From: Streptomyces mashuensis
GTDB lineage: Bacteria > Actinomycetota > Actinomycetes > Streptomycetales > Streptomycetaceae
Assembly (NCBI RefSeq): GCF_014654785.1
Contig: NZ_BNBD01000002.1
Location: 1 to 64,000 of the forward strand
Direction: 5' to 3'
DNA length: 64,000 nt
Made by a program: the position numbers and the translations under genes. Shown here piece after piece: positions 10,161 to 19,604 of this stretch; position 1 is the stretch's first letter, and each line of letters starts with the position of its first letter. The notes beneath the pieces were generated by a model. It ran no database searches. It saw only the letters and a program-made list of their open reading frames with translations, and was not told the DNA's origin.

Positions 10161-11003
10161 ATGAGCAAGCGCAACACCTGGGAGCACAAGCAGACGGCCC
10201 GCGAGCGGCTGCGCGCCGAGCGGGAGCGGCAGGCCAAGAAGGAGAAGACCCGCCGCCAGCTGCTTGTCGGCGGCGCCGTCGTCGCCATCCTGGCCGTCGC
10301 CGCCGGCATCGGCGTCGCCGTGACCACCATGGGCAAGGACGGCGGCGGCAGCACCGACGCCTCCTGGAAGGCCGCCGCCGACAAGCCCCTGGTCAAGCCC
10401 GCCAACACCGGCGGCGACAAGGGCACCGAGATCGTCCTCGGCAAGAAGGACGCCCCGCACACCCTGGAGATCTACCAGGACATGCGCTGCCCCATCTGCT
10501 CGTCCTTCGAGCAGAACGTCGGCGACACCATCGACAAGGACCTCAAGGACGGCAAGTACAAGGTCTCGTACCACATCGGCACGTTCCTCGACCGCAACCC
10601 GCAGATCGCCGGCACCGGTTCGAAGAACGCGCTGAGCGCGCTGGGCGCGGCCCTCAACGTGAGCACCGACGCGTTCGCCGCGTACAACAAGGCGCTGTAC
10701 TCGAAGGCCAACCACCCCGAGGAGACCAAGGACGAGTTCGCCAAGGACGACGTCCTGCTGAAGGTCGCCCAGGAGGTCCCGGCGCTGAAGAACAACGCCG
10801 AGTTCGAGAAGAACGTCAAGGACGGCACCTACGACAAGTGGGCGCTGGAGGTCTCCGACGCCTTCGACAAGGCGAAGGACGTCACCGGCACCCCCACTCT
10901 CAAGCTCGACGGCAAGAAGCTCACCGTCGACACCCCTTACGGCAAGGGCGCCCCGACCACCCTGGAGTCCTTCACCTCCGTGATGGCCGCCCAGCTGAAG
11001 TGA
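10161..11003 (+). CDS. membrane-anchored DsbA-like thioredoxin, copy 1
   Basis: Predicted extracytoplasmic thiol-disulfide oxidoreductase, 280 residues. A basic cytoplasmic N-terminus (RERLRAERERQAKKEKTRR) precedes one membrane segment near residues 35-55. The outer domain has the thioredoxin-fold active site CPIC in EIYQDMRCPICSSFE, and its C-terminal GTPTLKL resembles the cis-Pro loop. It matches the Thioredoxin_4/DsbA group. It is likely co-expressed with the membrane protein before it, and its paralogue is at 11829. Start: ATG at 10161. Confidence 0.9.
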   Translation: MSKRNTWEHKQTARERLRAERERQAKKEKTRRQLLVGGAVVAILAVAAGIGVAVTTMGKDGGGSTDASWKAAADKPLVKPANTGGDKGTEIVLGKKDAPHTLEIYQDMRCPICSSFEQNVGDTIDKDLKDGKYKVSYHIGTFLDRNPQIAGTGSKNALSALGAALNVSTDAFAAYNKALYSKANHPEETKDEFAKDDVLLKVAQEVPALKNNAEFEKNVKDGTYDKWALEVSDAFDKAKDVTGTPTLKLDGKKLTVDTPYGKGAPTTLESFTSVMAAQLK

Positions 11004-11078
11004 CCGGGCCGGACTAACGAGCCGAAGTAACCGAATCGAGACACCGCGGCCGCACCGGCCCGTGGCACACTTCCGCCC

Positions 11079-11744
11079 ATGGAGGGGACGGCAGGGCGCT
11101 ACAGGGCGGTGCGTGCCGCGCTGTTCTCGGCGTTGTGCGTGACGCTGTCCGCGGCGTCCCACGTCCTGCTGTCGCACGTACCGCTGCCCCTGTTCACCGT
11201 CGCCGCCGTGGCGGGCGCCTTCTTCACGCTCGCCTACGCGCTGGCCGGGCGGGAGCGCGGCTACGGGGCCATCGCGGCGCTGCTCGTGCCGCTGGAGCTG
11301 GCGGCCGACACCCTCTTCACCACCGGCCAGGACGCGTGTTACGGCCCGGCGAAGGGCCCGTTGGCGGGGCCGCTGCACTCCATGGGCGTCGACCTGGTCT
11401 GCCGCGGCGACGTGGGCGGGCCGCTGGCGCCGGGCACGTACCAGGGCTTCCTGGGCGGCCCGGCCGCTCCCTGGCTGCTGCTCGCCGCGCACGTCGCGGT
11501 GGGCCTGCTGGCCGCCGCCTGGCTGCGCCGCGGCGAGGCCGCGCTGGGCGGCCTGTTGCGCACGCTGGCCGCCGTGGCCTTCCGCCCGCTGCTGCTGCTG
11601 GCCCTGGCCGCGCTCCGCGCCCCGGTCCGCCCGGCCCGGCCCCGGCCGCGGCCACGGCGCGCGACCGGACCGACCCGGCCACTGCCGTCGCTCACCCACT
11701 CCGTCGTGCGGCGGGGGCCGCCGTCGTGCCGGGCCCACGCCTGA
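11079..11744 (+). CDS. small membrane protein, copy 2 of a duplicated pair
   Basis: Paralogue of the gene at 9443, 221 residues, with the same run of membrane segments and the same basic tail ending in HSVVRRGPP. It carries an insertion of about 12 residues (around GVDLVCRGDVGGPL) relative to copy 1. It begins 75 bp after the first DsbA-like gene and is followed 84 bp later by the second, so the two-gene unit occurs twice in direct order. No family name is known to me. Confidence 0.78.
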   Translation: MEGTAGRYRAVRAALFSALCVTLSAASHVLLSHVPLPLFTVAAVAGAFFTLAYALAGRERGYGAIAALLVPLELAADTLFTTGQDACYGPAKGPLAGPLHSMGVDLVCRGDVGGPLAPGTYQGFLGGPAAPWLLLAAHVAVGLLAAAWLRRGEAALGGLLRTLAAVAFRPLLLLALAALRAPVRPARPRPRPRRATGPTRPLPSLTHSVVRRGPPSCRAHA

Positions 11745-11828
11745 GCACTCCGGCATTCCGCGGCCGGGGCCCGCGCCACCGCGCGGCCCGCCGCTCCCCG
11801 TCCCTCCTCATCGCACGCGGAGACCCCC

Positions 11829-12686
11829 ATGAGCAACCGCAACACCCCGCCGTCCCCGACCAGCGCCCGCGAACGGCTGCGCGCGGAACGCGAACGGCAG
11901 GCGAAGAAGGCCAAGACGCGCCGCCAGCTGCTGGTGGGCGTCTCGGTCGTGGCCGTGCTGGGCGCCGCCGCCGGCATCGGCGTCGCCGTCACCAAGATGT
12001 CCGACGGCGGCAAGAACACGAAGGTCAGCAGCGAGGACTGGGAGGCGGCGGCGAAGAAGGCGGCCTTCCGGCAGCCGAAGAACACCACCGGTGACAAGGG
12101 CACCGTCGTCGTCATCGGCAAGCAGGACGCCAAGAACACCCTCGAGGTCTACGAGGACATGCGCTGCCCCATCTGCGCGCAGTTCGAGCAGGCCGCGGGC
12201 GACGTGGTCGTGAAGGACATCAAGGACGGCAAGTACAAGGCCCAGTACTTCATCGGCACGTTCCTCGACCGCAACCCCATGATCAAGGGCTCGGGCTCGA
12301 AGAACGCGCTCAGCGCGCTCGGTGCGGCGCTCGACGTGAGCCCGGACGCGTTCCTCGCGTACAAGAAGGCGCTGTTCTCGGCCGACAACCACCCCGACGA
12401 GCGGGACGACGCCTACTCCGACGACGCGAAGCTGCTGAAGATCGCGCAGGAGGTGCCGGCCCTGAAGGGCAACGACGCCTTCAAGAAGGCCGTGGAGGAC
12501 GGCACGTTCGACAAGTGGGCGCTGGAGCTGTCGGGCGCCTTCGACCAGCGCGTGGGCCAGGGCAAGGACCTCCAGGGCACGCCGGGCTTCAAGCTGAACG
12601 GCAAGGTGCTGGGCGACGAGCAGGGCCGGGCGCCGCGCAACGCCGAGCAGTTCACGGCGCTGGTGGACAAGGGGCTCCAGAAGTAG
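11829..12686 (+). CDS. membrane-anchored DsbA-like thioredoxin, copy 2
   Basis: Paralogue of the gene at 10161, 285 residues, with the same plan: a basic N-terminal RERLRAERERQAKK helix, one membrane anchor (about residues 38-58), and an outer thioredoxin fold with CPIC in VYEDMRCPICAQFE. GTPGFKLNGK near the C-terminus corresponds to the cis-Pro region. The two copies are most alike in the anchor and around FLDRNP, GSKNALSALGAAL and AQEVPALK, and differ in the N-terminal spacer. Probably a disulfide oxidoreductase of the cell envelope; partners unknown. Confidence 0.9.
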   Translation: MSNRNTPPSPTSARERLRAERERQAKKAKTRRQLLVGVSVVAVLGAAAGIGVAVTKMSDGGKNTKVSSEDWEAAAKKAAFRQPKNTTGDKGTVVVIGKQDAKNTLEVYEDMRCPICAQFEQAAGDVVVKDIKDGKYKAQYFIGTFLDRNPMIKGSGSKNALSALGAALDVSPDAFLAYKKALFSADNHPDERDDAYSDDAKLLKIAQEVPALKGNDAFKKAVEDGTFDKWALELSGAFDQRVGQGKDLQGTPGFKLNGKVLGDEQGRAPRNAEQFTALVDKGLQK

Positions 12687-12807
12687 CCCGTGACGTGGGT
12701 GCGTTGACGCGTCGCGGGTGACGGGTGGCCGAAGGGCGGACGAACAGTCGGTGAGCGTCCGTCCTCCGGCTTACCTCTGGTGCTACTGGGCAGTACAGTG
12801 ACGGTCC

Positions 12808-14487
12808 GTGACATCACACGCATCCGACGACATATCACGAGACATCACGCGCCGCAGAGCCGTGCAGGCCGTCGCCGCCGGCGCGACCGCCGCCCTCCTC
12901 CCGCTGGGCGCCGCGGCCGCCGCCGTCGCCGACTCGGACCCGCCGGGCAACGGCACCGCGGCCCCCGCCTTCCTGCACGGCGTCGCCTCCGGCGACCCGC
13001 TGCCCGACGGCGTCCTGCTGTGGACCCGCGTCACGCCCACCCCCGACGCGGTGCCCGGCTCCGGCCGCGGCCCGGCCGTGGACGTCGCCTGGCAGGTCGC
13101 CGAGGACGCCGGCTTCGCGAAGGTGGTCGCCCAGGGCAGCACCACCGCGACGGCCGCCACCGACCACACCGTCAAGGTCGACGTCCGGGGCCTGCGCCCC
13201 GCCACCGCCTACCACTTCCGCTTCACCGCCGGCGGCGTCACCTCCCCCACGGCCCGCACCCGCACCGCCCCCGCGCACGACGCCGCCGTGACCGGCCTGC
13301 GCTTCGGCGTGGTGTCCTGCGCCAACTGGGAGGCCGGCCACTTCGCCGCGTACCGCCACCTGGCGGAGCGCCGGGACCTGGACGCGGTGTTCCACCTCGG
13401 CGACTACATCTACGAGTACGGCACCGGCCAGTACCCCGCGGAGAAGTACGTGGTGCGGCCGCACTCCCCCGCGCACGAGATCATCACCCTCGCCGACTAC
13501 CGCACCCGGCACGGCCGTTACCGCACCGACCCGGACCTCCAGGCCGTGCACCACGCCCACCCGATGGTGGCGATCTGGGACGACCACGAGTTCGCCAACG
13601 ACGCCTGGTCGGGCGGTGCGGAGAACCACACGCCCGGCACCGAGGGCGACTGGGCGGCGCGCGTCGCGGCGGCCAAGCAGGCGTACTTCGAGTGGATGCC
13701 GGTGCGGCCGTCGGTGCAGGGCACCACGTACCGCCGGCTGCGCTTCGGCCGCCTCGCCGACCTGCATCTGCTGGACCTGCGGTCGTTCCGCTCGGAGCAG
13801 GTCAAGCCGGGCAGCGGCAAGGTCGACGAGGCCGGCCGCACCATCACCGGGCGGGTGCAGCTGGACTGGCTGAAGGAGGGCCTGGCCGCCTCCGACACCA
13901 CCTGGCGCCTGGTCGGCAACCCGGTGATGATCTCGCCGGTGGCCTTCGGCGCGCTGCCCGCGTACCTGCTGGAGCCGGTGGCGAAGCTGCTGGGGCTGCC
14001 CTCGGGCGGCATCGCGATCAACACCGACCAGTGGGACGGCTACACGCACGACCGCCGGGAGCTGATCGACCACCTCGTGGGCCGGGGCATCCGCAACACC
14101 GTCTTCCTCACCGGCGACATCCACATGGCGTGGGCCAACGACGTGCCGGTGACGGCCGCCACGTACCCGCTGTCGGAGTCGGCCGCCATCGAGTTCGTCG
14201 TCACCTCGGTGACGTCCGACAACCTCGACGACCTGCTGCACGTGCCGCCGCACACCGTGTCGGTGGCCGCGGCGGGCGCGCTGAAGGCCGCCAACCGGCA
14301 CGTGAAGTGGCTGGACATGGACGGCCACGGCTACGGCGTGCTGGACGTGACGGCGGACCAGGCGCAGATGGACTACTACGTGCTGTCGGACAAGGCCGAC
14401 CCGGCCGCCACGTCGTCCTGGACCCGCTCGTACCGCACCCGGTCGGGCAGCCAGCGGCTGGAGCGCGCGGACGCGCCGGTGCGCTGA
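12808..14487 (+). CDS. PhoD-like alkaline phosphatase, Tat-exported
   Basis: Secreted phosphodiesterase/phosphatase of the PhoD family, 559 residues. The N-terminus contains a twin-arginine motif ([14 protein letters not shown]) and a hydrophobic stretch ending near Ala-rich cleavage sites. An N-terminal Fn3-like PhoD_N domain (residues 55-145) precedes the metallophosphatase domain, with metal ligands in [36 protein letters not shown] and TGDIHMAW. Family members release phosphate from esters outside the cell and are often PhoP-controlled; no clear PHO box was identified in the 121-bp upstream gap. GTG start at 12808. Confidence 0.9.
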   Translation: MTSHASDDISRDITRRRAVQAVAAGATAALLPLGAAAAAVADSDPPGNGTAAPAFLHGVASGDPLPDGVLLWTRVTPTPDAVPGSGRGPAVDVAWQVAEDAGFAKVVAQGSTTATAATDHTVKVDVRGLRPATAYHFRFTAGGVTSPTARTRTAPAHDAAVTGLRFGVVSCANWEAGHFAAYRHLAERRDLDAVFHLGDYIYEYGTGQYPAEKYVVRPHSPAHEIITLADYRTRHGRYRTDPDLQAVHHAHPMVAIWDDHEFANDAWSGGAENHTPGTEGDWAARVAAAKQAYFEWMPVRPSVQGTTYRRLRFGRLADLHLLDLRSFRSEQVKPGSGKVDEAGRTITGRVQLDWLKEGLAASDTTWRLVGNPVMISPVAFGALPAYLLEPVAKLLGLPSGGIAINTDQWDGYTHDRRELIDHLVGRGIRNTVFLTGDIHMAWANDVPVTAATYPLSESAAIEFVVTSVTSDNLDDLLHVPPHTVSVAAAGALKAANRHVKWLDMDGHGYGVLDVTADQAQMDYYVLSDKADPAATSSWTRSYRTRSGSQRLERADAPVR

Positions 14488-14504
14488 GCGGGGTCCAGCA
14501 GGGT

Positions 14505-15095
14505 CTAGCCCCGGGCGATGTCGTCGAGGAAGCCGAGGGCCGTCGTCCAGACGGCCCCGGCGGCCTCCGCGTCGTGGTCGGGCAGGTCCGGGTCGGTGAA
14601 CAGGTGCCCGGCGCCGGGGTAGCGGTAGACCTCCACGTCCGCCCCGGCCCGGCCCATGCGCAGGTACCAGGCGTTCAGCCAGTCGTGCGGCTCGAACGGG
14701 TCGGGGTCGGCGACGTGCAGCTGCACCGGCAGCTCGTCCACGGCCGCGTCCTCCGGCAGGTCGGACGTGCCGTGCAGCAACAGCAGGCCGCGGGCCTTCT
14801 CGTCGTTCAGGGCGAGGTTCTGGGCGATCGAGCCGCCGAGCGAGAAGCCGGCGTACACCAGGCCGCGGTCCGACAGCGGGGCCGCGGCGGCGACGGCGCG
14901 GCGCAGCAGCTCGTCCCGGCCGATCTCGTCCTTGATGGCCATGCCGTCCTCGACGGTGTCCGCCGTGCGGCCCTCGTAGAGGTCGGGGACGTGCACCTCG
15001 TGCCCGGCCTCGCGCAGCCGGCCGGCCGCGGCGTGGACCGCGGGCCGCAGCCCGTAGGCCGAATGGAACAGCACAATCGTGGTAGGGGACGGCAC
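14505..15095 (-). CDS. dienelactone hydrolase-family protein
   Basis: Soluble alpha/beta hydrolase of 196 residues. It follows the dienelactone hydrolase pattern: nucleophile elbow GFSLGG near residue 84 (Ser rather than the Cys of classical DLH), acid in VADPDPFEPHD, and His in YPGAGHLFTD. Substrates vary widely in this family and none can be named here. It lies convergent to the phosphatase gene (17-bp gap) and divergent from the MscS channel. Confidence 0.85.
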   Translation of the reverse strand: MPSPTTIVLFHSAYGLRPAVHAAAGRLREAGHEVHVPDLYEGRTADTVEDGMAIKDEIGRDELLRRAVAAAAPLSDRGLVYAGFSLGGSIAQNLALNDEKARGLLLLHGTSDLPEDAAVDELPVQLHVADPDPFEPHDWLNAWYLRMGRAGADVEVYRYPGAGHLFTDPDLPDHDAEAAGAVWTTALGFLDDIARG

Positions 15096-15194
15096 TGGAG
15101 GTCACTTCCTTATTGCTGGATCGCTGTCCCCCATCGTGCCAGTTACGGTCGGAAGGGGCGCGCACCGGCAGTCGCCGGAAGGAGCTGGTGCCCG

Positions 15195-16298
15195 ATGGAG
15201 GACGTGGTACGTCCCCTGGCCGTGGCCGGGGGCGCGCTGCTGATCACGCTGGTGGCCGGGTGGGCCGCGGACCGGGTGGTCCGCGAAGTGGCCCGGCGGC
15301 GGCCGCAGGAGGTGCTGTGGCGGCTGCTGCGGCGCTGCCGGGTGCCGCTGAGAGTGGTGCTGTGCGCGGCGCTGCTGCGGGCGGGTTACCCGTCGGCGGA
15401 GCTGGCCGGCGACCACGACGAGGTGGTCGGGCAGGTGCTGACGCTGGTGCTGATCGGGGCCTGCGCGTGGCTGGCGATACGGCTGGCCACGGCGATAGTG
15501 GAGGCCGGGTACGCGCGCTACGCCGCCGGGCAGCGCGACCCGGCCCGGATGCGCCGTGTGCGGACGCAGGTGACGCTGATCCGCCGGGTCGTCACGGCGG
15601 TGATCGGCGTGGTTGCGGTGGCGGCGATGCTGCTGACGTTCCCCGGGATGCGGACGGTCGGCACGTCGGTGCTGGCCTCGGCGGGCCTCATCGGCATCGT
15701 CGCCGGTGTGGCCGCGCAGTCGACGCTGGGCAACCTCTTCGCGGGGCTGCAGATCGCCTTCGGCGACATGGTGCGCATCGGCGACACGGTCGTGGTCGGC
15801 GGCGAGTGGGGCACCGTCGAGGAGATCACGCTGACGTACATCGTGGTGGCGACCTGGGACGAGCGGCGCATCACGATGCCGGTGTCGTACTTCACGGGCC
15901 GGCCGTTCGAGAACTGGTCGCGCGGCAATCCGCGGATGACCGGCACGGTCTTCCTCCACCTGGACCACACGGCGCCGATGGACCTGATGCGGGAGCACCT
16001 GCGCGAGGTGCTGATGAAGGCCCCGGAGTGGGACGGCCGGGCCTGGAGCCTGGTGATCACCGATACGACGCCCACCACGATCCAGGTGCGGGCGCTGGTG
16101 ACGGCGAAGGACGCCGACGACATCTGGACGCTGCGCTGCGTGGTGCGGGAGGAGCTGCTGGCGTGGCTGCGCCGGGAGCACCCGTACGCGCTGCCGCGGG
16201 TGAACACCGCGCCGGCGCCGGGCCTGGACGACGCGCCGGACCGGCGGCAGGCCCCGCCGACGTCGGGCGACATCGGGCCGGGGCCGGGCACCACGTAG
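15195..16298 (+). CDS. small-conductance mechanosensitive channel (MscS family)
   Basis: Membrane channel protein, 367 residues. Three membrane segments precede the MscS pore helix and beta domain, visible as GTSVLASAGLIGIVAGVAAQ followed by TLGNLFAGLQIAFG and then GDTVVVGGEWGTVEEI. A C-terminal alpha/beta domain and a Pro/Gly-rich tail follow. Role by family: release of solutes on hypo-osmotic shock. The ATG at 15195 follows GGAAGGAG (15177-15184). Its stop is 5 bp from the stop of the convergent antiporter gene. Confidence 0.92.
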   Translation: MEDVVRPLAVAGGALLITLVAGWAADRVVREVARRRPQEVLWRLLRRCRVPLRVVLCAALLRAGYPSAELAGDHDEVVGQVLTLVLIGACAWLAIRLATAIVEAGYARYAAGQRDPARMRRVRTQVTLIRRVVTAVIGVVAVAAMLLTFPGMRTVGTSVLASAGLIGIVAGVAAQSTLGNLFAGLQIAFGDMVRIGDTVVVGGEWGTVEEITLTYIVVATWDERRITMPVSYFTGRPFENWSRGNPRMTGTVFLHLDHTAPMDLMREHLREVLMKAPEWDGRAWSLVITDTTPTTIQVRALVTAKDADDIWTLRCVVREELLAWLRREHPYALPRVNTAPAPGLDDAPDRRQAPPTSGDIGPGPGTT

Positions 16299-16303
16299 CC
16301 GCG

Positions 16304-17896
16304 TCAGATGCCGCGGAGGGTGCGTTCGTCGAGGTGCCGCAGGACCCGGTCGACCACTTCGGGGTCGGTGCCGGGTTCGCTGCGGGCCGCGATGACCTCG
16401 CGGCGGGCCGCCGACAGCAGCTCGGCCTGTACGCGGTGGAGGATGCGGAGCCGCTCCACGCGCTGGGCGTGCGCCTCGCGGCGCTCCTCGTCGACCATGT
16501 CGGGGCTGATGCGGGCGCCGATGTCGTAGGCGCGGCGGCCCAGCATCTCCATCATGTCCTCGGGGAGGTCCTCGGCCTCCACGATCTCCAGCAGCCGGTG
16601 GCGGGCCGCCCGGGCGGCGCGGGCGGCCAGCTGCCGTTCCAGCTCGCGGCTCTCGTCGGTGTCGGCGCTCACCCCCAGCACCCGCACCAGCCAGGGCAGG
16701 GTGAGGCCCTGCGCGACGAGGGTGACGATGATGACGGCGAACGCGATGAAGAGGATCTCGCCGCGGGCCGGGAAGCCCGTCCCGTCCTCCTTGTGCAGCG
16801 GGATGGCCAGGGCGAGCGCCACCGTGGCCACGCCGCGCATCCCCGACCACCAGGTGACCACCGTCTCGCGCCAGCTCATGAGGATTTCCTCGTCGACGTC
16901 GAGGCGCTTGTGCAGCTTCTTGGTGACCCAGGCGGCGGGCAGCAGCCACAGCAGCCGTACGCCGACGACGACGGCCACGACGATGCCGCCGATGCCGAGC
17001 ATCTCGGCCCAGCGGCCGGAGGCGGTGCTGATGGCGTTGTGCAGCTCCAGGCCGACCAGGCCGAAGGCCACGCCGGTGACGAGGGTGTCGACGACCTCCC
17101 AGAAGGTGTGCCCGGCCAGCCGGCCGAGGACGTCGTCGGGGTCGTGGATGTACTCGGCCAGGTAGAGGGCGGTGGTCAGCACCGCGAGGACGCCGGAGCC
17201 CTTGAACTCCTCGGCCAGGACGTAGGACACGAACGGCACGAGCAGGGTGAGGCCGATCTGGAGGGTCGCGTCGCCGAGGACGTTCATCAGCCGGCGGGCG
17301 GCCCAGCCGAGCCCCAGGCCGACGGCGACGGCCACGACGGCGGACAGCACGAGCTCGGCGGCCGCCCGCGGGAGGGAGAAGCTGCCGCCGACGGCGGCGG
17401 CGATGGCCACGTGGTAGAGCACGATGGCGGTGACGTCGTTGAAGAGGCCCTCGCCCTCCAGGATGGACACCAGGCGCCGCGGCAGGCCGAGCGCACCGGC
17501 GACGGAGGTGGCGGCCACGGGGTCGGGCGGTGCGACGAGCGCGCCCAGGGCGACCGCCGCGGCGACCGAGATGCCGGGCACGATCGCGTTGGCGACGGCG
17601 GCGACGGCCGCGGTGGTGACGAAGACCAGCGCCACCGCCAGCAGGAAGATGGGCCGCCGGTTGGCGGCGAACTGGCGCCACGAGGTGCGCTGCGCCGTGG
17701 CGTACAGCAGGGGCGGCAGCACCAGCGGGAGGATGTACTCCGGCGGGATGTCGATGTTGGGGACGAACGGCAGCAGGGCGAGGACGATGCCGCCGATCGT
17801 CATCAGGACCGGCGGCGGCAGGCCCAGCCGGTCACCCAGCGGCACGGTGACCAGGGCACCGAGCAGCAGGACGAACAGCAGGGCGAGCTGGTCCAC
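16304..17896 (-). CDS. Na+/H+ antiporter, CPA1/NhaP type
   Basis: Cation/proton antiporter, about 530 residues, with 11-12 membrane segments and a hydrophilic C-terminal regulatory region of about 120 residues. Transport-site motifs of the CPA1 family are present: ALVAPPDPVAATS and EGEGLFNDVTAIVL (the conserved Asn-Asp pair). The start was set at the GTG at 17896 (VDQLALLFVLLLG) because the family begins right at the first membrane helix; an upstream in-frame start at 17953 would add a 19-residue polar leader. Likely role: pH and sodium homeostasis. Confidence 0.88.
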   Translation of the reverse strand: MDQLALLFVLLLGALVTVPLGDRLGLPPPVLMTIGGIVLALLPFVPNIDIPPEYILPLVLPPLLYATAQRTSWRQFAANRRPIFLLAVALVFVTTAAVAAVANAIVPGISVAAAVALGALVAPPDPVAATSVAGALGLPRRLVSILEGEGLFNDVTAIVLYHVAIAAAVGGSFSLPRAAAELVLSAVVAVAVGLGLGWAARRLMNVLGDATLQIGLTLLVPFVSYVLAEEFKGSGVLAVLTTALYLAEYIHDPDDVLGRLAGHTFWEVVDTLVTGVAFGLVGLELHNAISTASGRWAEMLGIGGIVVAVVVGVRLLWLLPAAWVTKKLHKRLDVDEEILMSWRETVVTWWSGMRGVATVALALAIPLHKEDGTGFPARGEILFIAFAVIIVTLVAQGLTLPWLVRVLGVSADTDESRELERQLAARAARAARHRLLEIVEAEDLPEDMMEMLGRRAYDIGARISPDMVDEERREAHAQRVERLRILHRVQAELLSAARREVIAARSEPGTDPEVVDRVLRHLDERTLRGI

Positions 17897-17986
17897 GGAG
17901 GCCCCCGGGCGGGTCGGTGCGGTGCGGTCGAACAGGCTTCCAGCCTGCCTCAACCGCGCCCGGCCCGCCCCACGGGCCCTCGTGCG

Positions 17987-18928
17987 TTACGCGCTTTCGG
18001 CGCGGACGGTGTCCAGGGCGTGCTGGAGATCGTCGGGGTAGGCGCTCTCGAACTCGACCCAGCGGCCGTCGGACGGGTGCTCGAAGCCCAGCCGCACGGC
18101 GTGCAGCCACTGGCGGGTGAGCTTCAGGCGCTTGGCGAGGGTGGGGTCGGCGCCGTAGGTCAGGTCACCGACACAGGGGTGCCGGTGGGCGGACATGTGC
18201 ACCCGGATCTGGTGCGTGCGGCCCGTCTCCAGCTTGATGTCGAGCAGGCTGGCGGCACGGAACGCCTCGATGAGGTCGTAGTGCGTGACCGAGGGCTTGC
18301 CCTCGGCGGTGACGGCCCACTTGTAGTCGTGGTTCGGGTGCCGGCCGATGGGGGCGTCGATGGTGCCGCTCATCGGGTCGGGGTGGCCCTGGACCAGCGC
18401 GTTGTAGCGCTTGTCGACGGTGCGCTCGCGGAACTGCTGCTTGAGCAGGGTGTAGGCGCGCTCGGACTTGGCGACGACCATCAGGCCGGACGTGCCGACG
18501 TCGAGGCGGTGCACGATGCCCTGGCGCTCGGCGGCGCCGGAGGTGGAGATGCGGTAGCCGGCGGCGGCGAGACCGCCGATGACGGTGGGGCCGGTCCAGC
18601 CGGGGCTGGGGTGGGCGGCGACACCGACCGGCTTGACGATCACGACGATGTCGTCGTCGTCGTGGACGATCTCCATGCCCTCGACGGGCTCCGCGACGAT
18701 CCGCACCGGCGCCGGCGGAGCCGGCATCTCGACCTCCAGCCAGGCACCGCCGGTCACCCGGTCGGATTTCCCGGCGGCGGCCCCGTCGAGCTGGACCTTG
18801 CCCGCTGCGGCCAGCTCGGCCGCCTTGGTGCGGGAGAAACCGAACATGCGGGCGATCGCGGCGTCGACGCGCTCACCCTCCAGGCCGTCGGGTACGGGAA
18901 GGGCGCGGATCTCGGGAATCGTGCTCAC
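17987..18928 (-). CDS. RluA-family 23S rRNA pseudouridine synthase
   Basis: RNA pseudouridine synthase of 313 residues. An N-terminal S4 RNA-binding domain (residues 15-75) is followed by the catalytic domain with [16 protein letters not shown], where the Asp of HRLD is the catalytic residue. The HPxxDY-type segment and [11 protein letters not shown] are typical of the RluD subgroup. It lies 51 bp downstream of lspA on the same strand, an arrangement common in actinobacteria, and is probably co-transcribed with it. By family it modifies large-subunit rRNA. Confidence 0.93.
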   Translation of the reverse strand: MSTIPEIRALPVPDGLEGERVDAAIARMFGFSRTKAAELAAAGKVQLDGAAAGKSDRVTGGAWLEVEMPAPPAPVRIVAEPVEGMEIVHDDDDIVVIVKPVGVAAHPSPGWTGPTVIGGLAAAGYRISTSGAAERQGIVHRLDVGTSGLMVVAKSERAYTLLKQQFRERTVDKRYNALVQGHPDPMSGTIDAPIGRHPNHDYKWAVTAEGKPSVTHYDLIEAFRAASLLDIKLETGRTHQIRVHMSAHRHPCVGDLTYGADPTLAKRLKLTRQWLHAVRLGFEHPSDGRWVEFESAYPDDLQHALDTVRAESA

Positions 18929-18979
18929 CTGTCGAGTATGCCGGACGGCTCGGCCGGTCCTGTCCGTCAGCCTGGTCCG

Positions 18980-19540
18980 TCAGTCCTGGTGGACGGTCCC
19001 GTCGGGGTCCAGCCCACGGAAGGACAGAATCACGATCAGGAAGCCGCCGCAGACGATCGCGGAGTCGGCAAGGTTGAAGACGGCGAAGTGCGCGGGCGCG
19101 ATGAAATCGACGACGCCGCCCTGGAAGCCGCCCGGGGAACGGAACAGGCGGTCGGTGAGGTTACCGAAGGCACCACCCAGCAGCAGGCCGAGGGCCACGG
19201 CCCAGGGCAGGCTGTACAGCTTGCGGGCGATCCGGGCGATGGCGATGATCACAGCGGTGGCGATGAGCGTGAACACGATCGTCATGGCCTCGCCGAGACC
19301 GAAGGCCGCGCCACGGTTGCGGATCACCTCCAGCTGGAGCCACGTGCCGATGACCTGGATCGGGTCGTGGTGCTCCAGCTGGGCGACCACGAGCAGCTTG
19401 CTGCCGAGGTCGAGCAGATAGGCGAAGGCGGCCACGCCGAGCAGCACGCCGATGCGCCGCCGCCTGCCGCCGGTACCGCCCTTGCCGTCGGCCGTCGCCG
19501 TCGCCCCGGCGGGCGCCCCGGCCTGTTCCGCCTCTGTCAC
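18980..19540 (-). CDS. lspA: lipoprotein signal peptidase II
   Basis: Membrane aspartyl protease that removes signal peptides from prolipoproteins after diacylglyceryl transfer. It has 186 residues and four membrane segments. The two catalytic aspartates lie in GNLTDRLFR and FNLADS, and [10 protein letters not shown] is the conserved NxGxAF box. An N-terminal extension of about 30 polar residues is usual for Streptomyces. It sits between the DksA-like gene (64-bp gap) and the pseudouridine synthase gene. Confidence 0.96.
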   Translation of the reverse strand: MTEAEQAGAPAGATATADGKGGTGGRRRRIGVLLGVAAFAYLLDLGSKLLVVAQLEHHDPIQVIGTWLQLEVIRNRGAAFGLGEAMTIVFTLIATAVIIAIARIARKLYSLPWAVALGLLLGGAFGNLTDRLFRSPGGFQGGVVDFIAPAHFAVFNLADSAIVCGGFLIVILSFRGLDPDGTVHQD

Positions 19541-19604
19541 GTGAGTCCCTGTGAGTCGTGCCGCTCTGCTTGCTGGCAGGGTACGGCACGCGACGGGGGA
19601 CGGG

